64,000 nucleotides of DNA. Origin: Athripsodes cinereus (Eukaryota > Arthropoda > Insecta > Trichoptera > Leptoceridae). The stretch spans positions 5,332,001-5,396,000 of the forward strand of contig OX388313.1 of assembly GCA_947579605.1 (NCBI GenBank), written 5' to 3'. The notes beneath the pieces are model-generated. The model ran no database searches, was not told where the DNA came from, and saw only the letters and a program-made list of their open reading frames with translations. A program made the position numbers and the translations under genes. This document shows, one piece after another, positions 35,021 through 46,080 of the stretch (position 1 is the stretch's first letter; the number at the start of each line of letters is the position of its first letter).

Positions 35021-35278
35021 GGAGCCCTCTATAAAGAATAGATCTCCAACTCTTTTCAGTAAGTTTTCGAGTTTCATATAAAACGCAGGTATTCGTAATA
35101 AATCCTCACTTAGGTATTAGACAATATTGTCATCAACAATCAGCGGTGAAGGAACCAATCTTGAATGACTTATTTGTTTATTGGCACGGAAAGGACAATC
35201 TGCGTGTTAATTACATGCAGTTTATCCGATGACTGTCTTAATTGTGAGATATGTCTAGACGGTATCGTAGTAGCAATA
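35021..35278 (+). mobile_element. SINE-like family A copy, near full length
   Basis: From GGAGCCCTCTATAAAGAATA through CTCCAACTCTTTTCAG, TTTTCGAGTTTCATATAAAA, CGCAGGT, TTGGCACGGAAAGGACAATC, TTACATGCAG and TGTGAGATAT to GGTATCGTAGTAGCAATAAT. Covers the whole consensus in diverged form with a TAG-type tail remnant. Confidence 0.65.
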
Positions 35279-35805
35279 ATATAATGTGTTATTTTATTTT
35301 GGAACACCGTAAAATAGTATAACAAACGAAAGGACTATGAAAATATATATACTAGTACCCCGTAAGAATTACTTTCTTTTCCATACAGTATTACTACTAC
35401 TACTACCGACAGTTTTATTCCAGCATTTAACGTTATTTGGATATCTTCTATAACATGTACTGTATAGTGACACAGAAACCAAGTACGGTAATAAAAGGCG
35501 ATCGCTAGGAAAATTGTATTTATTGGAAAAATGTGACATAATACTCTACATACTTACTCTGTTCTCTGTAACTTGCGCCCTTTACTTTTGTTTATATAGG
35601 TCGTTCTGCTATAGAAACTACCTATCTATGTATCTACTGACTTTTATTTTACAGTGATGCATTCTTTGAATTCATTCTAGATAGATTGCGCAATTTTGAA
35701 GGATAATACTCGTAGTTCTTGCGTTGGAATTCAACCCATTACATAATAAACTTTTTACTATACTGTACCCTTAAGCCGTTTTTTACCAAGCGAAAAATAA
35801 AGATA
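35279..35805. other. No recognisable gene or repeat
   Basis: Short ACTACTACTACTAC run near 35391-35404; nothing else. Confidence 0.5.
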
Positions 35806-35955
35806 GGACGGAACGCCATACAGCTCTATTCGTAATATCTTATTTCGCTGCTTCCACATTCACGATTTCTTTTTCTAGGCACGCAATCGTTCTTGAGAAT
35901 TCGATCCAGGTAATAAGGCCACGTAGTTTTTGGACATTCACACCTTGCCACGCCC
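35806..35955 (-). mobile_element. LINE family B 3' end, diverged
   Basis: Plus strand reads GGACGGAACGCCATACAGCT, TTTCGCTGCTTCCACATTCA, CGTTCTTGAGAATTCGATCC and AAGGCCACGTAG. These are the reverse complements of the WRSVL, EEAKE, ILKDG and TTWL-coding blocks. The terminal 3' part and tail are missing. Confidence 0.65.
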
Positions 35956-36014
35956 TATAAAACTTCAATTTATTAATAATCTATTGATGTTATAGGAGTG
36001 AACGGATTGAAGGG

Positions 36015-36095
36015 CTCTGTGACGTCATCATGTCGTTTTTTTTTTCAATAATGATTTATAGTAGCATAGCAATAACGATGTGACGTCACACGAAT
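36015..36095. promoter_or_regulatory. Two perfect CRE palindromes
   Basis: TGACGTCA at 36020-36027 and again at 36081-36088, each within GTGACGTCA. The 8-mer is the CREB/ATF consensus. The pair flanks a T run and could also be the arms of a small hairpin element. Regulatory function is inference from the motif only. Confidence 0.3.
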
Positions 36096-36477
36096 GAGCT
36101 GCTGTCAAAATAGTATTCCGATTTTGTAAAATTCAAATTTCTCTGAAATTTGAATACAGATATTCGTGACTATTGCAGAGATATAATTATATAATTTTAT
36201 AAAATATAAATAAAAAAATAGAAATGGACCCATTTCACATCGTAAACAGATCATGGTATTTATGCAGCAAAACCGCATTGACATTATAAATGTACATAAT
36301 TTATTGAATTCCTCTAATCATTCATTACATTCACATTTCAGTGTAATTTATGGTATTATATAATGTTTATTTATCATTGCATCCTGCAATAAATTCACGC
36401 ATGTTTCATAATAACTAAACAAACTTTACATTAACATTATATTGAAATACGCATGAATTTTAATTATCTCTCTATCT
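36096..36477. other. AT-rich, nothing recognised
   Basis: No frame or repeat identified. Confidence 0.5.
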
Positions 36478-36785
36478 ATACCATTACGGCAACTCGCACA
36501 AGTTTAATAAATAGCCAGTAGACTTTTGACCAGGGGTCATTTGTCAACTTTTACTTAAAGCTCGAACATTATTATTATTATTATTATTGGACATCATTAA
36601 AGTATCGTTTACGTGCCAAAGCACATCAAGGTCACTCTACAATTCATCAATACTAGGACACTACAATTTAAATATAAACATTTAAATTAATTACATATAT
36701 ATTTAACGCGGATATACTGCGTGTACAAAATTAATCCAATGGTTAACCCAGTTGTGAGAGATGTCACGATAAAGATGATATCATA
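36478..36785. repeat. Two family A scraps around an ATT microsatellite
   Basis: 36480-36530 (CCATTACGGCAACTCGCACA, AATAGCCAGTAGAC) resembles family A in minus orientation. 36706-36775 (TACTGCGTGTACAAAATTAA, AACCCAGTTGTGAGAGATGT) resembles it in plus orientation. A (ATT)n run sits at 36568-36591. Both matches are weak. Confidence 0.35.
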
Positions 36786-37361
36786 TTTTTACACGATCTT
36801 TCAAAACTGAACAGAATTTATTTTTCTAAGTAAAGTTTTTGAGGTAAGATATAATGTTTTCTTTGTCATGGTATAACAATCATGTGTTCTATTGCATTTT
36901 TTTTAAATTCAGAAAAAATTACCGAAAAAAAGTCAATAGTCTATTTATCATACATCAGATTACAAGTGAATCCTTTATTTTGTAATAATTTGTACTTATT
37001 TTATATGGACAAGTCCAATAAACAAATATTAAATTAGCATTTGACTCATCAAACTGATAAATGTTTCAGTGACTGTTGTGCAGTAGGCCTTTTGTCCAAT
37101 TTGATTACTGCTCTTTGCTATTTACTCTAAATCGAATTATGAACACATAGTTTATTTGTAAACCAATGGATAAATTATTTGAAATTTAATGATTTCTCTT
37201 TCAACTTGTTAATATAAATTCAATCGAAATACAAAGTGAACGATATCGGAAAACAATATCAGTAGGTACTCGTTATTTGTGCTGATGAATTTTGTATTTT
37301 TGATCAATAATAATAAATATTCTATATTTTCAAGTCTAACTTTGTGGAAATGCATTATAAA
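36786..37361. other. No recognisable gene or repeat
   Basis: AT-rich. Confidence 0.5.
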
Positions 37362-37446
37362 AGATAATAATAACTAAACAACTTTTTTTAAGATGCGCCG
37401 TTTTGTAGAAAAAACCACCGCAAGGGCCCACTCAAGAATCATAACA
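37362..37446 (-). mobile_element. Family R LINE 3' end fragment
   Basis: Minus strand: GAGTGGGCCCTTGCGGTGGT, TTTTTCTACAAAACGGCGCA, then GTTGTTTAGTTATTATTATC. Same order and tail as 1757-1830 and 58014-58090. Confidence 0.6.
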
Positions 37447-37689
37447 CCTCCTGAACAATAATAGGGTCTATATCCTACAAATACATAGCAGTATTTAGTA
37501 CCTACAAATTAAATCATAATTTAAAAAATATCACATCTTTCGTAGACTTATGTATATTAGTATCTCGTTTTTTTACCACCAATTGTCATATTTTGTCATT
37601 ATCAAAACTGAGAATAGAGAGAATATCAATTGTCTTGAATAAAATGTTAATTCTTGCAAATTCTACGTCCAATAAAAAAATAATCACAG

Positions 37690-37984
37690 AATTAATGTCA
37701 ATCTTCAAAGTCATGGAGGGCCAACCTTTTCAGCAGCCGGGCCAAATTTTAGAAATGAAATTTCCTTCCGGGCCGTTCAACAATATACTCCATAAATGTA
37801 CAATTAATAATTTTACTTCACCTTAAAATTTCTACTTCCCCGTCGTCTAATTTTGAAAATGGTATAGGAATTTGAAATGTTTCAAAACTCTTCGGTTTTC
37901 TTTAAGAAAACGTATATATACGTATCATATATGCTTTGCGGGCCACAAGTAGACACCCAACAGGCCACGGATTGGTCTAAGTCT
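37690..37984. repeat. Possible hAT-like non-autonomous fragment
   Basis: GGAGGGCCAACCTTTTCAGC and GCCGGGCCAAATTTT with a later CTTTGCGGGCCACAAGTAGA and CAACAGGCCACGG. Repeated GGGCC(A/G) words of this sort occur in degenerate hAT-type MITEs. No terminal repeats or 8-bp duplications could be defined, so the class is a guess. Confidence 0.25.
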
Positions 37985-38080
37985 TGATATTTCACGAACG
38001 CCTGCCTTTTACAGAATACTCGAAAATTCATAAAAAAAACTTGGGTGGGCAATCTATTCTTTGCCAGGAATTTCACGTAG
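37985..38080 (-). mobile_element. SINE-like family A, 5' part
   Basis: CGAACGCCTGCCTTTTACAG, AATACTCGAAAATTCAT, GGGTGGGCAATCTATTCTTT, GCCAGG is the 5' third of family A on the opposite strand. Confidence 0.55.
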
Positions 38081-38511
38081 CAAGTTCATTTAGTTATATA
38101 GGATAAAATTACATAATAATATGTAATAAAGATTACCTTAGGGTTGTTGAACTATTGCCAAAAGACTTCGTAGCCGACTGATACTGTTATTGGTACAAAG
38201 CAGTATTCAAATCACTTTTATTACAATCAAAATGTGAGATCGTTAAGTCAATCTTAATATTAATAGTCTGATAGTCGGTTTAATCGGAGTCGTTCAATAG
38301 GTCGTATCGTATTATATTAATTTGTTTTTCGTTCCAATGTCATTTTGTTTTAGTGCCATAGTTTTTACAGCCCTTTATTGTTTTCAGATTATTAAGTCAT
38401 TGTTTTTGATGGCAAAGATTTTTGTTCATAAATTTCAATTGATTTTTTTATTTCAGTATAAAAATTTTCTGGAGAAAAGAGAACAAAACGAGGTTTATTT
38501 TGAAACGATCT
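38081..38511. other. No firm call; acceptor-like site at 38456
   Basis: TTTTTTTATTTCAG ends at 38456 and a short open frame YKNFLEKREQNE follows to 38492, but the next GT is a poor donor. The 80-codon frame across it is hydrophobic and low complexity. Confidence 0.3.
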
Positions 38512-38642
38512 TTTTATTTATTTGTTTATTCATTCATTCTAAATTGTACATTGATTACAAATAATTTCATAGAAGGCTAACATTCAAATTAAATACAACC
38601 AATATAGAGAGGGCGAGTTAATCGCAAAGGCGCGATAAAAGA
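38512..38642 (-). mobile_element. LINE family E 3' UTR
   Basis: Plus strand: TTTATTTATTTGTTTATTCA (reverse of the tail), TTGTACATTGATTACAAATA, then ACAACCAATATAGAGAGGGC, GAGTTAATCGCAAAGGCGCG. Same order as 11430 and 44338. Confidence 0.7.
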
Positions 38643-38910
38643 GAGAGCTTTTCGTAGAAAAAACAACAAATTTTTGATTCAGCTAAAGAAAAAGTAACAA
38701 ATCTACTGCTTTTAGTCCAGCTTTTGTTAAATATTCTCAAATGAGATTTAATCGAGATATTTGCTTCTCTCAAGTCATCACACCAAATATACCTAAACAT
38801 TACCAGAACAAGCAAACTTTTTTCTATAATGGAGCTCTTTAGTTTATATGGAATTTATGTTACCATAAAACATATTCTACCAAGATGTTAGAGAAGATTT
38901 TATAATACAA
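38643..38910. other. No recognisable gene or repeat
   Basis: Short frames only. Confidence 0.45.
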
Positions 38911-39245
38911 CTAGTTGACCCGGCAAACATTATTTTGCCATATACATTATTTCTAGATTACTAATGTCGTTATTTAAAAATAGGGGTTGATGGTAGAAGG
39001 GTGAAAATTTAGGACTGTACGTATTTTTCAATGCCTCACCATAAAAAAATTAAAAAAATCAATCAAAAAATAAAATTTTAAAAAATCGGAGTGGACCACC
39101 CTCAACTTTTAGGGATATGAAAAAAAGATGTTGGCCGATTCTCAGACCTACCCGATAAGCACACAAAATTTCATCAAAATCGTTCCAGCCGTTTCGAAGG
39201 ATTATGATAACAAACACCGTGACACGAGAATTTTATATATTAGAT
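38911..39245. mobile_element. Widespread lepidopteran repeat (family S)
   Basis: Starts CTAGTTGACCCGGCAAACAT, then GATGTTGGCCGATTCTCAGA, CACAAAATTTCATCAAAATC, AGCCGTTTCGAAGGATTATG, and ends CCGTGACACGAGAATTTTAT, ATATTAGAT. This phrase order is familiar to me from many lepidopteran genomes. The class (LINE 3' end or Helitron-like) is not settled here. Confidence 0.55.
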
Positions 39246-39778
39246 TGCAAAGAATGGTAAAAAATTATAGATACTAAATTGATATCATAAGCATGTTCCT
39301 GTAATATTAAGCGTGATTCGCGCTGATCACAACCATTTGTAAGTTATAATCGTAATATAATAATAGTAATAGAAATGATTCTAACAATGAAATTTAACTA
39401 TTAGAGCTTTATCCAATAATGTAATTGACAGTATGTATGTTTGTATTATGAATAATTCATAGAACCCACAGCGGGATATTTAATTTACATTTGGTCACAG
39501 TTTATTGCTTTGTAACGTGGCTGTGGGTGATGCTTTCCAATAAAACAACATTACAAGAACTGATTCCCAGTCATATGGAATGGTAAAGTATAATTATTTG
39601 TATGAAGTGATTAACTTTATTTTATTCTTATATCTTTAATTTTTATTGTATGATGTAATTTATTTAAATCAATATATTTTTGACCTACAATTTATTCTAC
39701 TTAATAATGTTGCTTAAATATTTATCATTATAATATGTGAAAATATGGTTAAAAATAACATGATTTCGCTATTTTTTT
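39246..39778. other. AT-rich, nothing recognised
   Basis: No frame or repeat identified. Confidence 0.5.
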
Positions 39779-39952
39779 TGTATCTGGGTTTTTGGTATAA
39801 ACCTAAATACAGGTATAAACCATAATATACACCTTTCAAAGTAAGCTTAAAGCTTGTGTCGTGAAAGGGAAGTTTCCCGGCACCTGGTATCGAACCGCAC
39901 ACCTTTTGTGCATTAGCCCGAGATTCTACCTCCCGGCTACCGACAAACTCAA
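39779..39952 (-). mobile_element. tRNA-headed SINE family D copy 3
   Basis: Minus strand: TAGCCGGGAGG (A box), GGTTCGATACC (B box, 39886-39896), GGAAACTTCCCTTTCACGAC, AAGCTTTAAGCTTACTTTGA, then TATTTAGGTTTATACCAAAA, ACCCAGATAC. Confidence 0.75.
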
Positions 39953-40254
39953 AAGTATGGTTTAAAATTTTAATTTCCCATACCAAATATACGTTTACAA
40001 GAAATTTTGTGTATGTTTTAATAGTACAAAATATCTTAGAAGAATATTGAGAACATTACAAAATATAGAGATATAATTTGTATTTCTTTTACTTCTTCTT
40101 CTTCTTCCTCGTATGATAGATCATCGATCTGCTGTTTCGGAAGTGATTCCCTTTTGTGACCCTGAGGACCAGCAATCTTTCCATCTTTTTTATTGTAAAT
40201 TATTGTAAAAAAATACAAAGGCAGAGTCTAGAACTTCCAATCAGAAAGTCTACA
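39953..40254. other. No gene; CTT-rich run near 40090-40110
   Basis: Contains a TTCTTCTTCTTCTTCCTC microsatellite. Nothing else classified. Confidence 0.45.
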
Positions 40255-40521
40255 ATATACTACTACCTACTACTATACTATACCATCACGGCATATCCCA
40301 CAAGTGGGGTAGCCAGCAGACCAACTGCATGTAAGAAACATGCAAGCTGTCCTCTCCGTGCCAATATAAAATCAAGACATTCAGGATGGGTGACAAACCT
40401 CATCGCTGAATTTAAGATGTAAAATGTCTTAATTTTTTCGAACACCTGCCTTTTACAGGACACTCGAAAACTTACGGAGAAGAGTGGGAGACCAATTCTT
40501 TACCGGGTGCTCCACGGGATG
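40255..40521 (-). mobile_element. SINE-like family A, full length
   Basis: One of two near-complete copies. Opposite-strand order: tail (CTACTACCTACTACTATACT), ATACCATCACGGCATATCCC, ACAAGTGGGGTAGCCAGCAG, CTGTCCTCTCCGTGCCAATA, GACATTCAGGATGGGTGACA, CTCATCGCTGAATTTAAGAT, ACACCTGCCTTTTACAGGAC, CTCGAAAACTTACGGAGAAG, and GGGTGCTCCACGGGAT. No tRNA A/B boxes are visible. A 61-codon frame ending in LLATPLVGYAVMV reads in sense and is also partly open in the 11180 copy. Confidence 0.8.
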
Positions 40522-43471
40522 TTTACAATATTCTTCCCATTATTGACATTATGACACAACTAATATATTTCTCACTTTTTTATGTATTCCAAAATAGATA
40601 ATACATACAAACAAACATAAAGAACAACATTATGGAGCATATTGAATACTTACAGGGTGTATTTGAAAGAATCAACAAAACTTTTCAATTGATGATACTA
40701 AACTTATTTATACTTATATAAATTTTCAACTTGCATTTAAGTGTCAAACCATGCCTGTCTTTTTCCTTGTACACTCATTAATATTATGGCAGTGAATATT
40801 TATTGTAATTTTCAATGAATCAGCCCCAACATTGTTGGTACACAGTACGTACGATTTCACGCGTGTCTGTTGTCGGTACGTATTGCTATCGCCACCCTAT
40901 CGTAGTATTGTCAGGCGGCATTTCGACGAACTGGGTGCTGGGTAGGTGCCTGCCATAACCATAGACCAGCCATCAATAATAACACATATGTACAATTCTA
41001 TGGTATATATTCACTTACTTTATATTATGTTCCTCTTGTACTATTGCAAGACTTGTACTATGTTGTTTTTGTATGTATGGTGATATTTAGTAGAATGCAT
41101 TGAATACATAAGTATTATTTTGTTTTTACAAATCATCCAACAAAAACAAAAATAACACTAATTTAATTTATACTTTTTATTGTTTTTCCCCGAATATTTC
41201 ACGGGATGGGATCTCATTAAAACGTAGAGCAATTAATAGTTATTGCTTCCTTATCTTGTTTCAAATTCAATGAAAAGATTCCTTTTTGAAGGTATACGAG
41301 ATTCTTTATTTTTTGTACCTATATTATTTTGTTGTTATTCATAGTGCCTAACGAATATTCTTTAAAACTTTTTGTTTATACATCTAAGATTTTTCTGACT
41401 GTATTGGTAGATGGTAAATTGTTGAGGCAAATTCAATTTTCCAGATTAAAATGTTGTACTGTAACATTTCATCAGTCATAATAAATAAAATATAAAATAT
41501 TTCTATTGATACTTATCATAATCCATAGTTTAGATGTTGTTTGATACACAATTATCTTTGAAATTAAACGTGATTTCTTAAAATCGAACCAACATCAGTA
41601 ACACTGCATCTAAACCAAAAATCTAATGAAAGTTGAAAAAAATTAACTGTGAATAAATTATGAAAATTAATATTTCAACTAAGCATTTCAACCGAATGAG
41701 AGGTGTGTAGGAGAAAGTTCGTGCTGTCCAGGACAGTCAAAGTTTCTCCCGAGTGATCGTCAACGTCGAGAAAATCCAACAAGATAAGAAAAAACGCTTA
41801 ACAATCACAAAAAAAATAGGTACATCTTAATACAAAGTGAGTAAGGTATTATCACTATACGTTTCATTAGAACACCCCACTGATACTAATCTGTATCTAC
41901 ACTACATTATTATGTACATAGTTGGTTGTATATGTATTCCTAATTTGTGGAAAACAATGCAAGTGTAAATCAAACGTGACACGTTAACAGTAAAAGAGAA
42001 TAGGGGGTCCCTGAAAATACAGTACGTATTGTACTGTAAACTGAAAACGATCCCTGCTCGTTTTTATTCAGTAATATCCCTTTGTCATGATATTTAGTAC
42101 GTACGTAGTATTAATTCGAATATTAACGTCGCTATTATAATATTTCGTTCATAATGATTGATACGACAAAAACATGTGATTGTAACAATAATAATAATAT
42201 GTCACAAACGTGCGGGTATTTTTTGTTATCTAATTTTTATCTATCATTTGTAATGCTACGTTATGCAATGTCATATTTTATATTACTTTATCAGACATAT
42301 TGTGTTTTGTAACACCTTTTCAGTATAAACTGGATATAGTGTAAAGGGATAGGCACGTTTTAATTATTGAATCTAATCTAATGGATGTTTTGTAAGAAAT
42401 TGAACGGATCTGAAAACATTTCTTGAGGGTTGATGTCATAATATTGAATTGATTGAATGATATTGCACAGAAACATTTAGTTTCTTAGTTTATTATTTAT
42501 TTTTGAAAATATTTACCTAATCCAAGAAATTATATATTTTTATCCGTCTTCATAATTATGCTGCTACCTACGATAAAAGTTTTATTAGAATTTCTGAATA
42601 TTATTAATCTGAAATCAACCCTCTTTAAGCCATTACGGGATTGTTTATGGAGCACGAAATCGTCATGTGTAGGTATAGCTCATTTTCTCCCTGTGATCTG
42701 GAGAGGAACGTTACAAAGGTGAAGTAATGAATATAACACATCATTTTCTCAAACAAGATTTTATTCAACTTGAAGTTCAAATATCTTTTAATTTTTATCG
42801 CATACATTGAACCTTGTTCATCCATTTTTTTGTGGTGAAATAAAAACATAATTTTGTTTTGTATGTGTCTGCTCCTGAGGTTAAAATTTTGTGAAATATT
42901 TTAAGTAAAATTACTATATTTTCGTGAAAGTTATTTGCATAATGGTGACAAACACTTCATTTTGTATTAAATAATTAATTAATTTTAACGTCATGCCACT
43001 AGACATTATTAAATACACATATCTACGTTCATTTTAATACTAAACATTTCTACATTAGCCAAAATATCAGTCACTGATTTTTATGAAATTTGGCAACAAG
43101 GTATGTTTTGACTAAGTTTTTTTACAACTAACCATGTATGACTCTATTTACTTTCTTTTGCATAGTATTTTAATGAGGCGTTTTACGTTACTCGGGCCGC
43201 CTGTTAGGAAAAGAAAGTGTATGCAAGTTCGGATAAATAGAATTCCGCGACTCCTGAGATATTCGATTGTGATGAAATTCTTTCAACGTTATAAACCTTT
43301 ATATCAAGTTGGTAAAAGCTGAGAGAAAACTAAACCATATTTTTGATAGTTCACAAGGCGGAACTTGTACTCTCACCCCCATCTTCATCAATTTCGCTTG
43401 GCAAGTGGCTGATCACTGGGAATAATAAACGTTCAGGTAGTCCTCCTTGTTTCATATAATATAAACAATTA
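40522..43471. other. Long interval with no gene; GC-richer block 40820-40975
   Basis: The block carries ACAGTACGTACGATTTCACG, GTCAGGCGGCATTTCGACGA and ACCATAGACCAGCC and is unclassified. A perfect CTGTCCAGGACAG palindrome lies near 41725-41740. The remainder is AT-rich without credible frames. Confidence 0.4.
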
Positions 43472-43665
43472 GAGTGGATGGCAAGCCTTATTTCTGTATT
43501 GCAGATATTGTTGTGATTAAAAATTAAAATTACACTGTGACTCACGGCGGGAACTCTTAGTAATTCCACCAAGAACCGTCGAGGGCTATCAGCTGATCTT
43601 TTGATTTTACTTATATCCGTCTTTTACAGTATACGTAAAAACTTGCACAAAATAGTTGGAGACTG
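43472..43665 (-). mobile_element. SINE-like family A copy with an insertion
   Basis: 43472-43508 (GTGGATGGCAAGCCTTATTT, CTGTATTGCAGATA) and 43590-43665 (TTGATTTTACTTATATCCGT, CTTTTACAGTATACGTAAAA, ATAGTTGGAGACTGAGG) match adjacent parts of family A. About 80 bp unrelated to A lie between. Confidence 0.45.
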
Positions 43666-44096
43666 AGGTTTTTGAGTTTGAAATACAACACTGTAGTAGG
43701 TCTGCTATTTTTCACCGTTAAATAAAAATCACAGCTACACTTTATACTTCAGCCATTGTTTCATACCTCTAGTAACAAAGTCACACCCATATCACTCGCG
43801 AGGTATTTTTCTAGAAACAAATTAAAAGCACACTGAGTATAAATAACGAGCTTGAAAATGTTAATTTCATTCAAATGAGGTATTTAAATTTGATAAATGG
43901 TTTTTACATTTTCGCGTAATGTTTCATTTTAATTGTTACATTGAAATATTTTATTACATTATGTAATGCCATAAAAATATTTCACCAACGACACGAGTTG
44001 TATTTTGGGGACAAACTAAACTCAACTAAAATTGCGCACTATTTTCACAAATTACAAATATGCTTTTTACTATCATACTTTTGATTATGAAACTAA
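43666..44096. other. AT-rich, nothing recognised
   Basis: No frame or repeat identified. Confidence 0.5.
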
Positions 44097-44285
44097 ACTA
44101 CTCTAGATTAATCATTCCAGTCAATTCAAAAACCACTAGTCAACCTCTCTGAATAGGTATTAACTAGGTACATGACACATACATATATGAACTTCTTTTA
44201 AAAATGCTCGGTACAGAGTTTCGACGCTTATGAATCAACTTAAAGCTTGGTTAAGAGTATTCTTTTAAGCCCGGTCAACATTCGC
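44097..44285. repeat. Unclassified repeat family P copy 1
   Basis: CTCTAGATTAATCATTCCAG, GGTCAAC-type strings, GAATAGGTATTAACTAGGTA, CATACATATATGAACTTC, CACAGAGTTTCGAC-like TACAGAGTTTCGACGCTTAT, then GAATCAACTTAAAGCTTGG. All recur in the same order at 54382-54617. No frame, no terminal repeats seen. Confidence 0.6.
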
Positions 44286-44337
44286 AGTTCCTCTATATCA
44301 TGCTCATCACATGTCTTTTGAATATTTTATAAAATAT

Positions 44338-44480
44338 TTTTATTTATTTATTTTATTCATTCTTTACTGTACATTGATAAAATAACAATTACATAAAAGG
44401 TATACATTCAAATTAAAATACAATCAATATACAGAGGGCGAGTTTATCGTAAAGGCGCGATCTCTTCCAACTAACCCAAA
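44338..44480 (-). mobile_element. LINE family E 3' UTR
   Basis: Plus strand: TTTTTATTTATTTATTTTAT, TCTTTACTGTACATTGATAA, CAATCAATATACAGAGGGCG, AGTTTATCGTAAAGGCGCGA, TCTTCCAACTAACCC. Closest to the 11430 copy. The coding part is gone. Confidence 0.75.
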
Positions 44481-45566
44481 AGTATTAACTTAAAATATGT
44501 GCTATTTTTTTTTCTTCTTCCTCGTCAGTGTAACTTTTTGGATTTTTCTCTCATCCAATAAACCCCTTTCGTTGATCTTTTTATTTTCATTTAACTTTTG
44601 TTGTTTTTATATGATATTTAGGTATGTATTAAGAAATAAGCATTCCTTTGCTGTAGATTTGATTGAAAAAACTCTGCCTTGCAATGTTAATAAAAAATAT
44701 AATAAACACTCAAATTATTTCAAAAATTAATAATTATTAATTGGAATAAGTTTTTCTTCTGTTCGACTCACTTATTAACCCATCATTTAATTCAAAACTT
44801 TTTTATATGTTTTTTTTTATATGTATGTTCAAAGTTATTGAATAACGTCTTTCGTATGCTTTTTCACGAATTCGGGAATAAAACCTCTTACAATACAGTC
44901 GAAAGTTTGCAGAAATGAGTAGGAGTATTATCCTATCACGTAAACTCAACCACAACATTATCCTATTATACTTTTCAAATTTATTTTGACCGCAAGGGAA
45001 TATATTTTAATAATAATAAACCTACAAAATATTATATTGTATTACATATTAAAAACCTCGTTATCAATACCAGCGTCATTAAAATTAATAAAACATACAC
45101 ATTGTTAACCCAAATTCTCTACCATATGACGTCTCCCAGGTGAATTGTTATTGCCTACACATTTTTTTATGTAGGTACACGATTATTCTTGTTTACGTGG
45201 GTTTTTATTTTATCTTTATTATCCTGTTATTAAGCGGTAAGGAATATTTTAATCGAAATATTTTTTTTATAAATCCCAGGACCGCAGGAAAATGAGTTTG
45301 TTACTGTAATATATTGAAAGCATTTTTCGGGCAGAGCGTTAATATGTTCTGATTTAAGTGTGTTTTTGTAAAAGCTGAGAATTTTATATTCATTTCTCAT
45401 TTAACAAACTAAAAAATAGTCCTAGCAAATGCATAGTTTATTTGTTTATTTTTTATAGCACATTGATTACAAAAGATTATTCATTATTCTTAGAAATAAT
45501 ATAAATGAATTCTAGTATAGCAAAACACGTGTATATTTAAAAAGATATGACAAAATAGTGAATAAT
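44481..45566. other. AT-rich; weak family E tail near 45428-45485
   Basis: TTTATTTGTTTATTTTTTAT, AGCACATTGATTACAAAA resembles the E 3' end only over 55 bases. Nothing else recognised. Confidence 0.35.
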
Positions 45567-45686
45567 GGCCGGTTTCATTATCTATAATCTATCGATCATA
45601 GTCTATCAGTTAAAGTCTATTGTAAAAATATAATACAATAGGTTTTTACAGATTGCAATCGATAGATAAATTATTGGAACCGACCG
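45567..45686. repeat. Foldback element (family Q)
   Basis: Arms GGCCGGTTTCATTATCTATA, ATCTATCGAT on the left and ATCGATAGATAAATTATTGG, AACCGACC on the right are imperfect reverse complements. The centre TATTGTAAAAATATAATACA, ATA is itself palindromic. A small hairpin MITE is likely. Confidence 0.55.
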
Positions 45687-45714
45687 TAAAATAAGTGTTA
45701 AAAAGCAATGATAG

Positions 45715-45760
45715 AGGTGCAGTCGTCCAAGAAAGACGTGGCTTGACTTATTTTAAAATT
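45715..45760 (+). mobile_element. LINE family B scrap
   Basis: GTGCAGTCGTCCAAGAAAGA, CGTGGCTTGACTTATTTTAA matches the CGRPRTTWLDH coding block at nucleotide level for about 45 bases only. Confidence 0.3.
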
Positions 45761-46000
45761 ATTGCAACTTTTTCTCCCATATTCTCTAGGTATAGTAATG
45801 GCGTTGACTCTCAATATAAAAGTTTCATCGTTTTGCTAAATGTACCGACTCTTTCTTCAAAGATAGTTTAACCCCCAAAACCACGAGTTAAAAAAATATA
45901 TTTAATTAAATGGAACGTTCTTTATAAAGGCAAGACAAAACTGAAACACGTTGTTGAGTAAGTTGAATCAATTAAGGAATGTTTTTATTCTTTTTTGTAG

Positions 46001-46080
46001 GTGCAACATTTCCAAGCAATGAAAGGTTTAATTATTGTCTCGAAATGTTTTCCAATTTCTTTAATTGCCTCGTGGCGAAC
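46001..46080 (+). CDS. Candidate 80-bp internal exon, unknown gene
   Basis: Bounded by a strong acceptor (TTTTTATTCTTTTTTGTAG, ending 46000) and a strong donor (CGAAC|GTAAGTACCC, 46080/46081). Two frames are open across it, reading QHFQAMKGLIIVSKCFP or PSNERFNYCLEMFSNFF. Because 80 is not a multiple of three, skipping it would shift frame. No family is recognised. It is one of very few places in the window where good sites on both sides flank an exon-sized open block. Confidence 0.3.

Noticed and set aside
38443..38492. Exon after the acceptor-like site at 38456
   Set aside because: The following GT is a poor donor and a LINE tail begins 20 bases later.
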